DNA of 12,495 nucleotides from Paracoccaceae bacterium. GTDB taxonomy: Bacteria > Pseudomonadota > Alphaproteobacteria > Rhodobacterales > Rhodobacteraceae. The notes beneath the pieces are model-generated. The model had not been told where the DNA came from, ran no database searches, and saw nothing but the letters and a program-made list of their open reading frames with translations. This document shows, in pieces, positions 6,175-12,495 of the stretch. Position 1 is the first letter of the stretch. The number at the start of each line of letters is the position of its first letter. Made by a program: the position numbers and the translations under genes. The stretch is from positions 1 through 12,495 of the forward strand of contig JALSRF010000251.1 of the NCBI GenBank assembly GCA_026984895.1. The letters are read 5' to 3'.

Positions 6175-7889
6175 CGAGCCGCCAGATCGTCTGGGGACAG
6201 GGCATAGACATCGGCCGCGCCGGCGCGCACCTCGGCCAGCCGGGCGGCATGTTCGGGCAGCAGACGCCGAATGTAGAACGCCGCAAGGCGCGCCCTGGGG
6301 CCATCGCCTTCGGCCAGGGCGGATTTCAGATGCAGATGCCCGCCAAGCACCCGGGCGAATGCCCTCAGATACGCCACCGCGCCGGCGAAGCGTTCGTTCA
6401 ACCCGTCTTGCGACAGCAGCCATTCGGTCGTCTCGCGCAGCGTTTCCGACGCTTCCCAGACGGGCGCCGCCAGTTCCGGCAGGCCGGCGCGGGCCGCTTC
6501 TGCCTGGGCCTGGACCTCGTCGAGCAGACGGAAGGCGGCCTCGCCCCCGTCCGTCATCTTGCGCGCCACGAGGTCCATCGCCTGGATGCCGTTGGTGCCT
6601 TCGTAGATGGCCGTCACCCGGACATCGCGCGAAAACTGCGCCGCGCCGGTTTCCTCGATATAGCCCATGCCGCCATGCACCTGCACCCCCAGGTGCGCCA
6701 CCTCGCAGCCCACGTCGGTGCCAAAGGCCTTGGCAATCGGGGTCAGGAATGCCGCCCGCGCCCGCCAGGCGGCGTCACCGGTTGCCCGGGCCATGTCCGT
6801 GGCCACGGCGCATGACAGGGCAATCGCCCGGGCCGCGAAGGTTTCGGCCTTCATCGTCGCCAGCATCCGGCGAACATCCGCATGATCGACGATGGTCCCG
6901 GTGCCCTCGTGCACCGGCGACCGCCCCTGCCTGCGCTCCATCGCATGGGCCAGGGCCTGCTGAAAGGCCGCTTCGGCCTGACCGATACCCTGCACGCCGA
7001 CGCCAAGGCGGGCGTTGTTCATCATCGTGAACATCGCCTTCAGGCCCGCATGCGGTTCGCCGATCAGCCAACCGGTGGCACCGTCATACTCCATCACCGC
7101 CGTGGGAGAGCCGTGCAGGCCCATCTTGTGTTCGAGGCTGACCACCTTCAGGCGGTTCCGCGCGCCCGGGCGGCCGTTTTCGTCGGGGATCAGCTTGGGC
7201 ACCATGAACAGGCTGATGCCCCGGGTCCCGGGCGCGCCGTCGGGCAGGCGCGCCAGCACCAGGTGACAGACGTTTTCGGTAAAGTCGTTGTCGCCCCAGC
7301 TGATGAAGATCTTCTGCCCGGTAATGGCGTAGGTGCCATCGCCGTTCGGGTCTGCCCGGGTGCGCAGCGCGCCCACGTCCGAACCCGCCTGCGGCTCGGT
7401 CAGGTTCATCGTCCCCGACCAGGCACCCGAGATCAGCCGGGGCAGGTAGAGCGCCTTGATGTCGTCGGATGCGTGATGCTCCAGCGCCTCGATCTGGCCC
7501 TGGGTCATCAGCGGGTTCAACTGCAGCGACAGGCAGGCGGAACTCATCATGTCATTGACCGCGGTGGTCAGGCTGTGCGGAAGCCCCATGCCGCCGTCCT
7601 CGGGGCGCGCGGACATGCCGATCCAGCCGCCCTCGGCAATGGCGCGGTAGCCTTCGGCAAAGCCGGGCGAACAGCGCACCACCCCGTTTTCAAGCACCGC
7701 GCCGCAGGTGTCGCCGTTGCGTTGCAGCGGGGCCAGCACCTCTTCACAGAGTTTTGCCGCCTCCGACAGGATAGCCCGGGTCAGGTCCGGGGTTGCTTCC
7801 CGAAAAAGCGCGCTCGCGGCGACATCGGGAAAGCCCACCACATGGTCCAGCAGGAACTGGAACTCCGCAACCGGCGCACGATAGACCAT
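6171..7889 (-). CDS. acyl-CoA dehydrogenase, DmdC/long-subtype
   Basis: This 572-aa flavoprotein oxidises an acyl-CoA to the trans-2-enoyl-CoA, passing electrons from FAD to electron-transfer flavoprotein. It shows TEPQAGSDVGALRT at 164-177 (FAD and substrate contacts), the QKIFISWGDND strand at 192-202, QVHGGMGYIEE at 403-412 and AIYEGTNGIQAMD at 427-439, in which E430 is the catalytic base. The length near 570-600, the MVYRAPVAEF start and the C-terminal helical extension after about 450 match the subgroup that includes 3-methylmercaptopropionyl-CoA dehydrogenase (DmdC) of the DMSP demethylation pathway. Several paralogues of this subgroup occur per genome in Rhodobacterales, so the substrate cannot be set from sequence. 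GGGAGG lies five bases before the ATG at 7889. It heads an operon with the MBL hydrolase and DUF6173-like gene; the next gene upstream is divergent. Confidence 0.94.
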   Translation of the reverse strand: MVYRAPVAEFQFLLDHVVGFPDVAASALFREATPDLTRAILSEAAKLCEEVLAPLQRNGDTCGAVLENGVVRCSPGFAEGYRAIAEGGWIGMSARPEDGGMGLPHSLTTAVNDMMSSACLSLQLNPLMTQGQIEALEHHASDDIKALYLPRLISGAWSGTMNLTEPQAGSDVGALRTRADPNGDGTYAITGQKIFISWGDNDFTENVCHLVLARLPDGAPGTRGISLFMVPKLIPDENGRPGARNRLKVVSLEHKMGLHGSPTAVMEYDGATGWLIGEPHAGLKAMFTMMNNARLGVGVQGIGQAEAAFQQALAHAMERRQGRSPVHEGTGTIVDHADVRRMLATMKAETFAARAIALSCAVATDMARATGDAAWRARAAFLTPIAKAFGTDVGCEVAHLGVQVHGGMGYIEETGAAQFSRDVRVTAIYEGTNGIQAMDLVARKMTDGGEAAFRLLDEVQAQAEAARAGLPELAAPVWEASETLRETTEWLLSQDGLNERFAGAVAYLRAFARVLGGHLHLKSALAEGDGPRARLAAFYIRRLLPEHAARLAEVRAGAADVYALSPDDLAAR

Positions 7890-7894
7890 CGCCT

Positions 7895-7900
7895 CCTCCC
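7895..7900 (-). promoter_or_regulatory. Shine-Dalgarno site of the acyl-CoA dehydrogenase gene
   Basis: GGGAGG on the minus strand ends five bases before the ATG at 7889, within a longer GGGAGGAGG run. It is one of the strongest ribosome-binding sites in the window and supports this start. Confidence 0.8.
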
Positions 7901-7911
7901 ATCATCGCGAC

Positions 7912-7940
7912 TTGGCATTACCGCAGTCGGCAGTTAATCA
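7912..7940 (+). promoter_or_regulatory. candidate sigma70-type promoter of the Sua5 gene
   Basis: TTGGCA at 7912-7917 and TAATCA at 7935-7940 are separated by exactly 17 bp. This is the best -35/-10 pair in the window. It would start transcription near 7947 and leave a leader of roughly 55-60 nt before the ATG at 8004. The same AT-rich stretch on the minus strand (TTGATT, then TAATGC 15 bp later) may serve the divergent dehydrogenase operon, with a poor spacing. Confidence 0.55.
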
Positions 7941-8003
7941 ATCATCTCGTCCCGTTCAACGGTATCCGAAGATGCCGCCCCTTCAACCGAAACGCCGCGT
8001 CAC

Positions 8004-8972
8004 ATGGCCACCGACAGCCGACAGACCGAAGTGCTCTACCCGGACGGCACCGGGCTTGCGCGCGCGGCCGGGCTGCTGCGGGCCGGAGAACTGGTCGCCT
8101 TTCCGACCGAGACGGTCTATGGCCTGGGCGGCGATGCGCGCAACGACGACGCCATTGCCGGAATATTCCGGGCCAAGGGACGGCCGCGGTTCAATCCGCT
8201 GATCGTGCATGTCGCCGATATCGACGGCGCCGCCGCCATTGCCAGGCTGAACGACGATGCCCGCCGCCTGGCCGAGGCGTTCTGGCCCGGGCCGCTGACC
8301 CTGGTTCTTGCGCGGCGTCGCGATGCGCGCCTTTGCCACCGGGTCAGCGCGGGGCTGGAGACGGTCGCGATCCGGGTGCCCGCGCATCCCGTTGCACGCG
8401 AACTGCTCAGGGCTTTCGGCGGGCCGGTCGGCGCACCGTCGGCGAACCCTTCGGGCAAGGTCAGCCCGACGCGCGCCGAACATGTGCTGGGCGAACTGGG
8501 CGGCCGGATTTCGGCGGTTGTCGATGCCGGCCCCAGCACGGTGGGAATCGAATCGAGCATCGTCGCGCTGAGCCCGGAACCGACGCTGCTGCGCCCGGGC
8601 GGCCTTGCACCGGATGCCATCGAAGCCTGCCTGGGACGGGCGTTGCGCCGGCCCGCGCCGCACCAGGCTGGCAAGGCCGCGCCCGAATCGCCCGGGCAAC
8701 TGGCATCGCATTACGCGCCACGGGCCGCGCTCAGGCTGAATGCGACCCGGGCGCGTCCGGGCGAGGCGCTGCTGGGTTTCGGGCCGGTTGCCTGCGCGCT
8801 GAACCTGTCGCGGCGCGGCGATCTGGCCGAGGCGGCGGCCAACCTGTTCCACGCGCTGCGTGAACTGGACCGGCGCGGGGTCGCGCGCATCGCGGTTTCA
8901 CCGATCCCCGATCGCGGGCTTGGCGCGGCGATCAACGACCGGCTGCGGCGCGCTGCGGCCCCGCGGGTCTGA
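8004..8972 (+). CDS. tsaC: L-threonylcarbamoyladenylate synthase, Sua5 type
   Basis: The enzyme makes threonylcarbamoyl-AMP from threonine, bicarbonate and ATP, the first step of the t6A37 modification of ANN-decoding tRNAs. The YrdC domain covers about 10-205, with FPTETVYGLGGDA at 33-45, KGRPRFNPLIVHV at 58-70 (K58 and R60 near the nucleotide), WPGPLTLVL at 94-102, APSANPSGKVSPT at 144-156 and STVGIESSIV at 178-187. The linker SPGQLASHYAPR at 229-240 and a shorter, diverged Sua5 domain to residue 322 mark it as the long Sua5 form rather than the ~190-residue TsaC form. The total length is typical. No strong ribosome-binding site precedes the ATG at 8004, but the family N-terminus fits. It is transcribed alone, divergent from the dehydrogenase operon and convergent with yqgE. 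Confidence 0.95.
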   Translation: MATDSRQTEVLYPDGTGLARAAGLLRAGELVAFPTETVYGLGGDARNDDAIAGIFRAKGRPRFNPLIVHVADIDGAAAIARLNDDARRLAEAFWPGPLTLVLARRRDARLCHRVSAGLETVAIRVPAHPVARELLRAFGGPVGAPSANPSGKVSPTRAEHVLGELGGRISAVVDAGPSTVGIESSIVALSPEPTLLRPGGLAPDAIEACLGRALRRPAPHQAGKAAPESPGQLASHYAPRAALRLNATRARPGEALLGFGPVACALNLSRRGDLAEAAANLFHALRELDRRGVARIAVSPIPDRGLGAAINDRLRRAAAPRV

Positions 8973-9000
8973 ACCGCGCAAGGATCGCCATGCGATGGGG

Positions 9001-9037
9001 CCGGCGCGCGCCCGGACCGGGCGTTCAGGCGCGCCCG
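9001..9037. repeat. GC-rich inverted repeat between convergent genes
   Basis: CCGGCGCGC (9001-9009) can pair with GCGCGCCCGG (about 9028-9037) with one bulge, and between them GCCCGG and CCGGGC form a second dyad. The structure covers the stop codon of yqgE (9025-9027) and the end of the Sua5 transcript. It could slow polymerase from both sides, but there is no T-tract, so I do not call it an intrinsic terminator. Confidence 0.5.
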
Positions 9038-9603
9038 GCGACAGGCGAAAGGGATTTCGGGTCCACGCCGATCCCGGCCAGGGCGGCGGTCCATTTTTCA
9101 TCGGCCGCCATGGAGAACACCAGCTCTGGCGAGGCCTCGGCCACAAGCCAGCCGTCGGCCAGGATTTCCGCTTCCAGCTGCCCGGGCGCCCAGCCGGAGT
9201 AGCCCAGCAGCAGCATCGCCGATGCGGGGCCGGTCCCGTCGGCCAGGGCGCGCAGTATTTCCTGAGTTGCGGTCATCGAAAACCTGCCGTCAATCCCCAG
9301 CGTGGCCTCGCTGGCGGAATAGTCCGGCGAATGCAGGACGAACCCGCGCCCCAGTTCGACCGGGCCGCCGAAGTGCACATGGATGTCCCGGCTGGCCGGG
9401 CCGGTGGGAATTTCCAGTTGTTCAAGCAGATCGCCCAGCATCAGATCGGGCGCGGGCTTGTTGACGATAAGACCCAGCGCACCGTTTTCCGGCGAATGCG
9501 CGCAGATGTAGATCACCGAACGCTCGAAGCGCGGATCGCCCATTCCCGGCATGGCGATGATCAGCTTGCCGGTCATGTCGGTAAACTCGATTTCGTCACT
9601 CAT
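9025..9603 (-). CDS. yqgE: YqgE/AlgH family protein (UPF0301)
   Basis: The 192-aa product has the family landmarks: GKLIIAMPGMGDPRFERSVI at 12-31, HSPENGALGLIVNKP at 36-50, a FGGPVELGRGFVLHS block at 78-92 and the LLGYSGWAPGQLEAEI block at 132-147. The family is widespread in proteobacteria and is named after AlgH of Pseudomonas, once linked to alginate regulation; its biochemical role is not established, and a cytoplasmic location is expected. The ATG at 9603 gives the normal length (about 185-190 residues); a frame open 17 codons further is rejected because it adds a non-conserved, basic N-terminus. AAAGGA lies ten bases upstream. TATATG on the minus strand near 9659-9664 could be its -10 box, with only a weak -35. 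Confidence 0.94.
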   Translation of the reverse strand: MSDEIEFTDMTGKLIIAMPGMGDPRFERSVIYICAHSPENGALGLIVNKPAPDLMLGDLLEQLEIPTGPASRDIHVHFGGPVELGRGFVLHSPDYSASEATLGIDGRFSMTATQEILRALADGTGPASAMLLLGYSGWAPGQLEAEILADGWLVAEASPELVFSMAADEKWTAALAGIGVDPKSLSPVAGRA

Positions 9604-9658
9604 TCTTCGGCATCCTTTCCGGGGGCAGGTTGCTGGCACGGTCATGCCCGACACCGAA

Positions 9659-9664
9659 CATATA
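9659..9664 (-). promoter_or_regulatory. possible -10 box of yqgE
   Basis: On the minus strand TATATG lies 55 bp upstream of the yqgE ATG, in an otherwise very GC-rich gap. CTGTTT, 17 bp further upstream, is a poor -35 match. The call rests mainly on the local AT-rich hexamer. Confidence 0.3.
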
Positions 9665-9700
9665 GGATCGCCGAGGCCGGGAAACAGCCCCCGGACGCGA

Positions 9701-9740
9701 ACAGACCGGGACAGACCCGGACAGACCGGAACAGATCGCG
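9701..9740. repeat. 10-bp tandem repeat, four copies
   Basis: The units ACAGACCGGG, ACAGACCCGG, ACAGACCGGA and ACAGATCGCG run in exact 10-bp register from 9701 to 9740. The first three differ by single bases and the fourth is more degenerate. A period of 10 bp places every copy on the same face of the helix. The array lies upstream of the possible yqgE promoter and downstream of the Usp gene. It is not in a credible gene. Confidence 0.9.
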
Positions 9741-9771
9741 GGCCGCCCCCGCATCAGCCCCCCGGGCCGGG

Positions 9772-10197
9772 CTAGCGCACCACCAGCACCGACTGCCTTG
9801 CGTGGCGCACCACCTTGGCGGCATTCGGCCCCAGGAAGTAGTCCTTCATCTCGGGGCGATGCGATGCCAGCACCACCAGATCGACGCCCAGCGCCTTCGC
9901 CGCGGCAACGATTTCGCGGTAAATGGTGCCGTGCCGGACATGGACTTCGACCGGCACGTCCTCAGGCACCTTTTCGCTTACATAGGTCTTGAGCGCGCTG
10001 GTCGTTTCTTCCAGCGCCCGGCGGGAGAAATCCTTCGGGAAATACGACCCCACCAGGGCAGTCCCGAAATCGGGAATGACCGTCAGCACATGCAGCAACG
10101 CCCCCTTCGCGCGGGCCATGTCCACAGCTTCGGACAGGGCCTTGTCCGAACTCTCAGGGTGGCCAAGATCGATCGGCAACAGGATGGAACCGGTCAT
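9772..10197 (-). CDS. universal stress protein (UspA family), TRAP-associated
   Basis: The 141-aa single-domain protein has the Usp fold: first strand SILLPIDL at 4-11 with D10, a VLTVIPDF strand at 37-44, the VEVHVRHGTIYREIVAAA segment at 83-100, DLVVLASHRP at 106-115 and a C-terminal VRHARQSVLVVR. In ATP-binding Usps the region after that strand reads G-x2-G-x9-G-S/T; here the first glycines are replaced by SHRPE and the last part is GPNA (123-126), so nucleotide binding may be altered. The gene starts 11 bp after the TRAP permease stop, and its Shine-Dalgarno overlaps that stop, so the two are co-transcribed. A similar pairing is known for the ectoine TRAP transporter TeaABC and its Usp partner TeaD, which lowers transport activity; a regulatory role here is inferred. 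The start at 10197 is set by the ribosome-binding site. Confidence 0.92.
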   Translation of the reverse strand: MTGSILLPIDLGHPESSDKALSEAVDMARAKGALLHVLTVIPDFGTALVGSYFPKDFSRRALEETTSALKTYVSEKVPEDVPVEVHVRHGTIYREIVAAAKALGVDLVVLASHRPEMKDYFLGPNAAKVVRHARQSVLVVR

Positions 10198-10203
10198 GTC
10201 TTT

Positions 10204-10210
10204 CCTCCTC
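10204..10210 (-). promoter_or_regulatory. Shine-Dalgarno site of the universal stress protein gene
   Basis: GAGGAGG on the minus strand stands six bases before the ATG at 10197 and shares bases with the TRAP permease stop codon (10209-10211). It decides the start and suggests that ribosomes finishing the permease could reinitiate here. Confidence 0.8.
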
Positions 10211-12495
10211 ACGCGGTGGCGTTTTTCTGTTTCCGAATGCGGCCGAGCTGCAGCCACACGACCCCCCCGAGCAGCAGGAGCGCCGGCAGATAGAACACCT
10301 CCTTGGGCATGCGCTGCGCCGGTTTTTCGATGGTCAGCAGTTCCCAGTCGAAATCGATGCCCTTCTTCTGGGCGAACTGGCCGAAGATGACATTGTCCAC
10401 ATAGACCTTGCCGTCATCCTCGGTTCGGAACGCGATCCCGGCGTTGCGTTCGAGGCGCGCCGCGCCGTCGCCGTCGGCCTTGTTGCCGACCGGCAGGGCA
10501 ACCGTCATTTCCACGTCCTTGCCCGAGGCGAAATCCTCGCCCGCCATGCGCACCCTGATGGTGGCCCCGTCCGGCGCGTCGGCGGCCATCTGTTCGATGC
10601 GCGTCGGCGGCACCATCTCGTAGGGGTCCGAAATCTGGTTCAGCCAGAAACCCGGATTGAACAGGGTAAAGGCAACCAGCAGAAGCGCCCCGCTTTCCCA
10701 TAGCCGCGACCTGGTGAGGAACCAGTTCTGCGTCGCCGCCGCAAACAGCAGCATGGCGATCACCGCGATGATGAAGACGAACACGGCCTTGGCAAAACTC
10801 ACGTCGATCAGCAGCAGGTCGGTGTTGAAGATGAACAGGAACGGCAGGATCGCGGTGCGCACGTCATAGCTGAAGCCGATGATGCCGGTCTTGATCGGGT
10901 CGCCCTTCGAAATCGCCGCCGCCGCGAAGGCGGCCAGCCCCACGGGCGGCGTATCGTCGGCGAGGATGCCGAAATAGAACACGAACATGTGCACCGCGAT
11001 CAGCGGCACGATCAGCCCGGATTTCGCCCCGACCGAGATGATCACCGGCGCCATGAGCGAGGTGATCACGATATAGGTCGCCGTGGTCGGCAGCCCCATG
11101 CCGAGGATCAGCGAAAAGATCCCGACGAAGATCAGCATCAGCAAGAGGCTGCCCCCGGAGATGGTTTCGATGAATTCCCCGATCACCTGATGCGCACCGG
11201 TCAGCGAAACCGTGCCCACGATGATCCCGGCGGTGCCGGTGGCAACGGCGATGCTGATCATGTTGCGAGAGCCCGCGATCATCCCATCGATCAGTTCGTT
11301 CCAGCCGGTCCGAAAAGTGGCGCCGGCGTTGCTTTCGCCGCGGAAAAACGCCTTGATCGGATGCTGCGTCAGCATCACGAAGATCATCGCGAAGGTTGCC
11401 CAGAAGGCCGAAAGCCCCGGCGACTTGCGCTCGATCATCAGGTTCCAGATCAGCACCACCACCGGCAGCCCGTAATAGGCGCCGGTCTTGGCCACCGGGC
11501 CCGGCTGCGGCAGTTCGGTAAACGGCGCGTTCGGATCGTCTATGGTCAGGTCCGGGTGGAGCGAAGCCCATTTCAGCAGGATCAGATACGCAACCACGAA
11601 CAGGACGATCATGCCGAGCAGAGAGTAATTCCCCAGTGCCGGTTTCAGCCAGCCCAGACCGTAGTAGACCGCAAGGCTGAGCGCGCAGAACACGATGACC
11701 CCAAAGAGGAACCCGGTGAGTTTCTGCATCATCGTGCGCGCCGGTCCGGTGCGTGGCAGGCCCTCAAGCCCCATCTTCGCCGCTTCCAGGTGGACGATGT
11801 AGACCAGAGCGATGTAGGAAATGATTGCCGGCAGAAAGGCGTGGCGCACCACGTCCAGGTAGGAAATGCCCACATATTCCACCATCAGGAAGGCGGCAGC
11901 CCCCATCACCGGCGGCGTCAGCTGCCCGTTGGTGGAGGAGGCGACCTCGACCGCGCCGGCCTTTTCCGGCGGAAAGCCCACGCGCTTCATCAAGGGAATG
12001 GTGAAGGTGCCGGTGGTCACCGTATTGGCAATGGAGGACCCCGAAATCAGCCCGGTCGCGGCCGAGGCCACCACCGCAGCCTTGGCCGGCCCGCCCTTCA
12101 GGTGGCCCATCAGCGCGAAGGCCAGCTTGATGAAATAGTTCCCGGCGCCCGCCTTTTCCAGCAACGAGCCGAACAGAACGAACAGGAACACCATCGAGGC
12201 CGACACCCCCAGCGCCAGGCCGAAAACGCCTTCGGTCTGCATCCAGAAATGCCACATGGCCTTGCCGAAGCTCGCGCCCTTCCACTGCATGGCGTCGGGG
12301 ATGAACTCCCGGTCGCCGAAAAACACATAGATCAGGAACAGCGATGCCACCACCACCATGGGCAGGCCGAGCGCCCGGTAGGTTGCGATCAGAACGACCG
12401 AGATGCCCACCGCAGAGGCGACAAGATCGGCGGAGGTCGGCAGCCCCGAACGCAGGGCAATCGCGCCCGAGTTCGCAACCAGATACAGCGTGGAA
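10209..12495 (-). CDS. fused TRAP transporter permease (TAXI type), 5' end outside window
   Basis: This inner-membrane permease drives sodium- or proton-coupled solute uptake together with a TAXI-type periplasmic binding protein. The frame is open to the right edge (761 residues visible, reading LYLVANSGAIALRSGLPTSA at the edge), so a GTG at 12410 is internal and the true start lies beyond 12495. Many hydrophobic helices are present. TAXI/DctM landmarks include SGSSIANTVTTGTF near 12005-12045, NGQLTPPVMGAAAF near 11890-11930 and LGMGLPTTATYIVITSLMAP near 11040-11110. After the last transport helices, a soluble stretch of about 100 residues (about 10310-10625) with IRVRMAGEDFASGKDV and a final helix (about 10245-10300) match the C-terminal domain often called DUF3394. 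No binding-protein gene is visible; it may lie upstream beyond the edge. The substrate cannot be told from sequence. The Usp gene follows by 11 bp. Confidence 0.93.
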   Translation of the reverse strand, partial: STLYLVANSGAIALRSGLPTSADLVASAVGISVVLIATYRALGLPMVVVASLFLIYVFFGDREFIPDAMQWKGASFGKAMWHFWMQTEGVFGLALGVSASMVFLFVLFGSLLEKAGAGNYFIKLAFALMGHLKGGPAKAAVVASAATGLISGSSIANTVTTGTFTIPLMKRVGFPPEKAGAVEVASSTNGQLTPPVMGAAAFLMVEYVGISYLDVVRHAFLPAIISYIALVYIVHLEAAKMGLEGLPRTGPARTMMQKLTGFLFGVIVFCALSLAVYYGLGWLKPALGNYSLLGMIVLFVVAYLILLKWASLHPDLTIDDPNAPFTELPQPGPVAKTGAYYGLPVVVLIWNLMIERKSPGLSAFWATFAMIFVMLTQHPIKAFFRGESNAGATFRTGWNELIDGMIAGSRNMISIAVATGTAGIIVGTVSLTGAHQVIGEFIETISGGSLLLMLIFVGIFSLILGMGLPTTATYIVITSLMAPVIISVGAKSGLIVPLIAVHMFVFYFGILADDTPPVGLAAFAAAAISKGDPIKTGIIGFSYDVRTAILPFLFIFNTDLLLIDVSFAKAVFVFIIAVIAMLLFAAATQNWFLTRSRLWESGALLLVAFTLFNPGFWLNQISDPYEMVPPTRIEQMAADAPDGATIRVRMAGEDFASGKDVEMTVALPVGNKADGDGAARLERNAGIAFRTEDDGKVYVDNVIFGQFAQKKGIDFDWELLTIEKPAQRMPKEVFYLPALLLLGGVVWLQLGRIRKQKNATA

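Noticed and set aside
4921..6207. 428-residue plus-strand frame opposite the MBL gene
   Set aside because: It is antisense to a gene with a complete metal-binding motif set. The translation is low-complexity and without motifs.
6882..7937. 351-residue plus-strand frame opposite the acyl-CoA dehydrogenase
   Set aside because: It is antisense to a full set of dehydrogenase motifs. His/Arg/Gln-rich content is typical of a GC-rich shadow frame.
9701..9740. CRISPR array
   Set aside because: The units are 10 bp, directly adjacent and without spacers, so this is a simple tandem repeat.
8860..10293. 477-residue plus-strand frame across yqgE and usp
   Set aside because: It runs through two supported minus-strand genes, the 10-bp repeats and the convergent hairpin, with no domain features.
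10209..12410. GTG at 12410 as start of the TRAP permease
   Set aside because: The frame continues to the window edge with sequence typical of fused TRAP permeases (LYLVANSGAIALRSGLPTSA), so the gene is cut by the edge.

Overview
This is a high-GC window with the gene content of an alphaproteobacterium, most likely a marine or photosynthetic-type member of the Rhodobacterales (Rhodobacteraceae/Roseobacteraceae). The clearest marker is a 44-residue aa3-type cytochrome c oxidase subunit IV, a small protein known from Paracoccus and Rhodobacter. A 3-methylmercaptopropionyl-CoA-dehydrogenase-like acyl-CoA dehydrogenase, a DUF6173-like protein and a TAXI-type TRAP permease paired with a universal stress protein fit the same group. 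The assignment is inferred from gene families, not from a database match.

Layout. Positions 1-248: GC-alternating leader with an 11-bp tandem repeat and a candidate promoter. Positions 249-1783 (+): greA, then a two-helix membrane protein with a coiled coil, 23 bp apart. Positions 1861-3365 (-): fdhD and mobA (molybdenum-cofactor and formate dehydrogenase maturation), overlapping by ATGA. Positions 3366-3682: a 317-bp gap with short tandem repeats and a terminator candidate. Positions 3683-4479 (-): the tiny oxidase subunit IV gene and a lipoprotein that looks like a permuted papain-fold hydrolase, overlapping by TTGA. Positions 4580-7889 (-): acyl-CoA dehydrogenase, metallo-beta-lactamase-fold hydrolase and a DUF6173-like protein, joined by two ATGA overlaps. 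Positions 8004-8972 (+): Sua5-type threonylcarbamoyl-AMP synthase, divergent from the dehydrogenase operon. Positions 9025-9603 (-): YqgE/AlgH family protein. Positions 9772-10197 (-): small universal stress protein, 11 bp downstream of a fused TRAP permease (10209 to the right edge, 5' end outside the window).

How the genes work together. The window is mostly housekeeping and metabolism, with no mobile element, phage, CRISPR array, rRNA or tRNA that I can see. Four compact units stand out: Moco/formate dehydrogenase maturation (fdhD-mobA), respiration plus an envelope lipoprotein (ctaH-lipoprotein), acyl-CoA oxidation with an accessory hydrolase (ACAD-MBL-DUF6173), and solute uptake with a stress-protein partner (TRAP-Usp).

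The less ordinary points are the hidden oxidase subunit gene translationally coupled to a putative cysteine hydrolase, an FdhD with a single cysteine in its active loop, a universal stress protein with a degenerate nucleotide-binding motif, and short tandem repeats of 10, 11, 13 and 17 bp in four non-coding stretches. I do not see convincing evidence of a wholly new multi-gene system. The lipoprotein/oxidase pair and the ACAD/MBL/DUF6173 unit are the best candidates for undescribed functional links.
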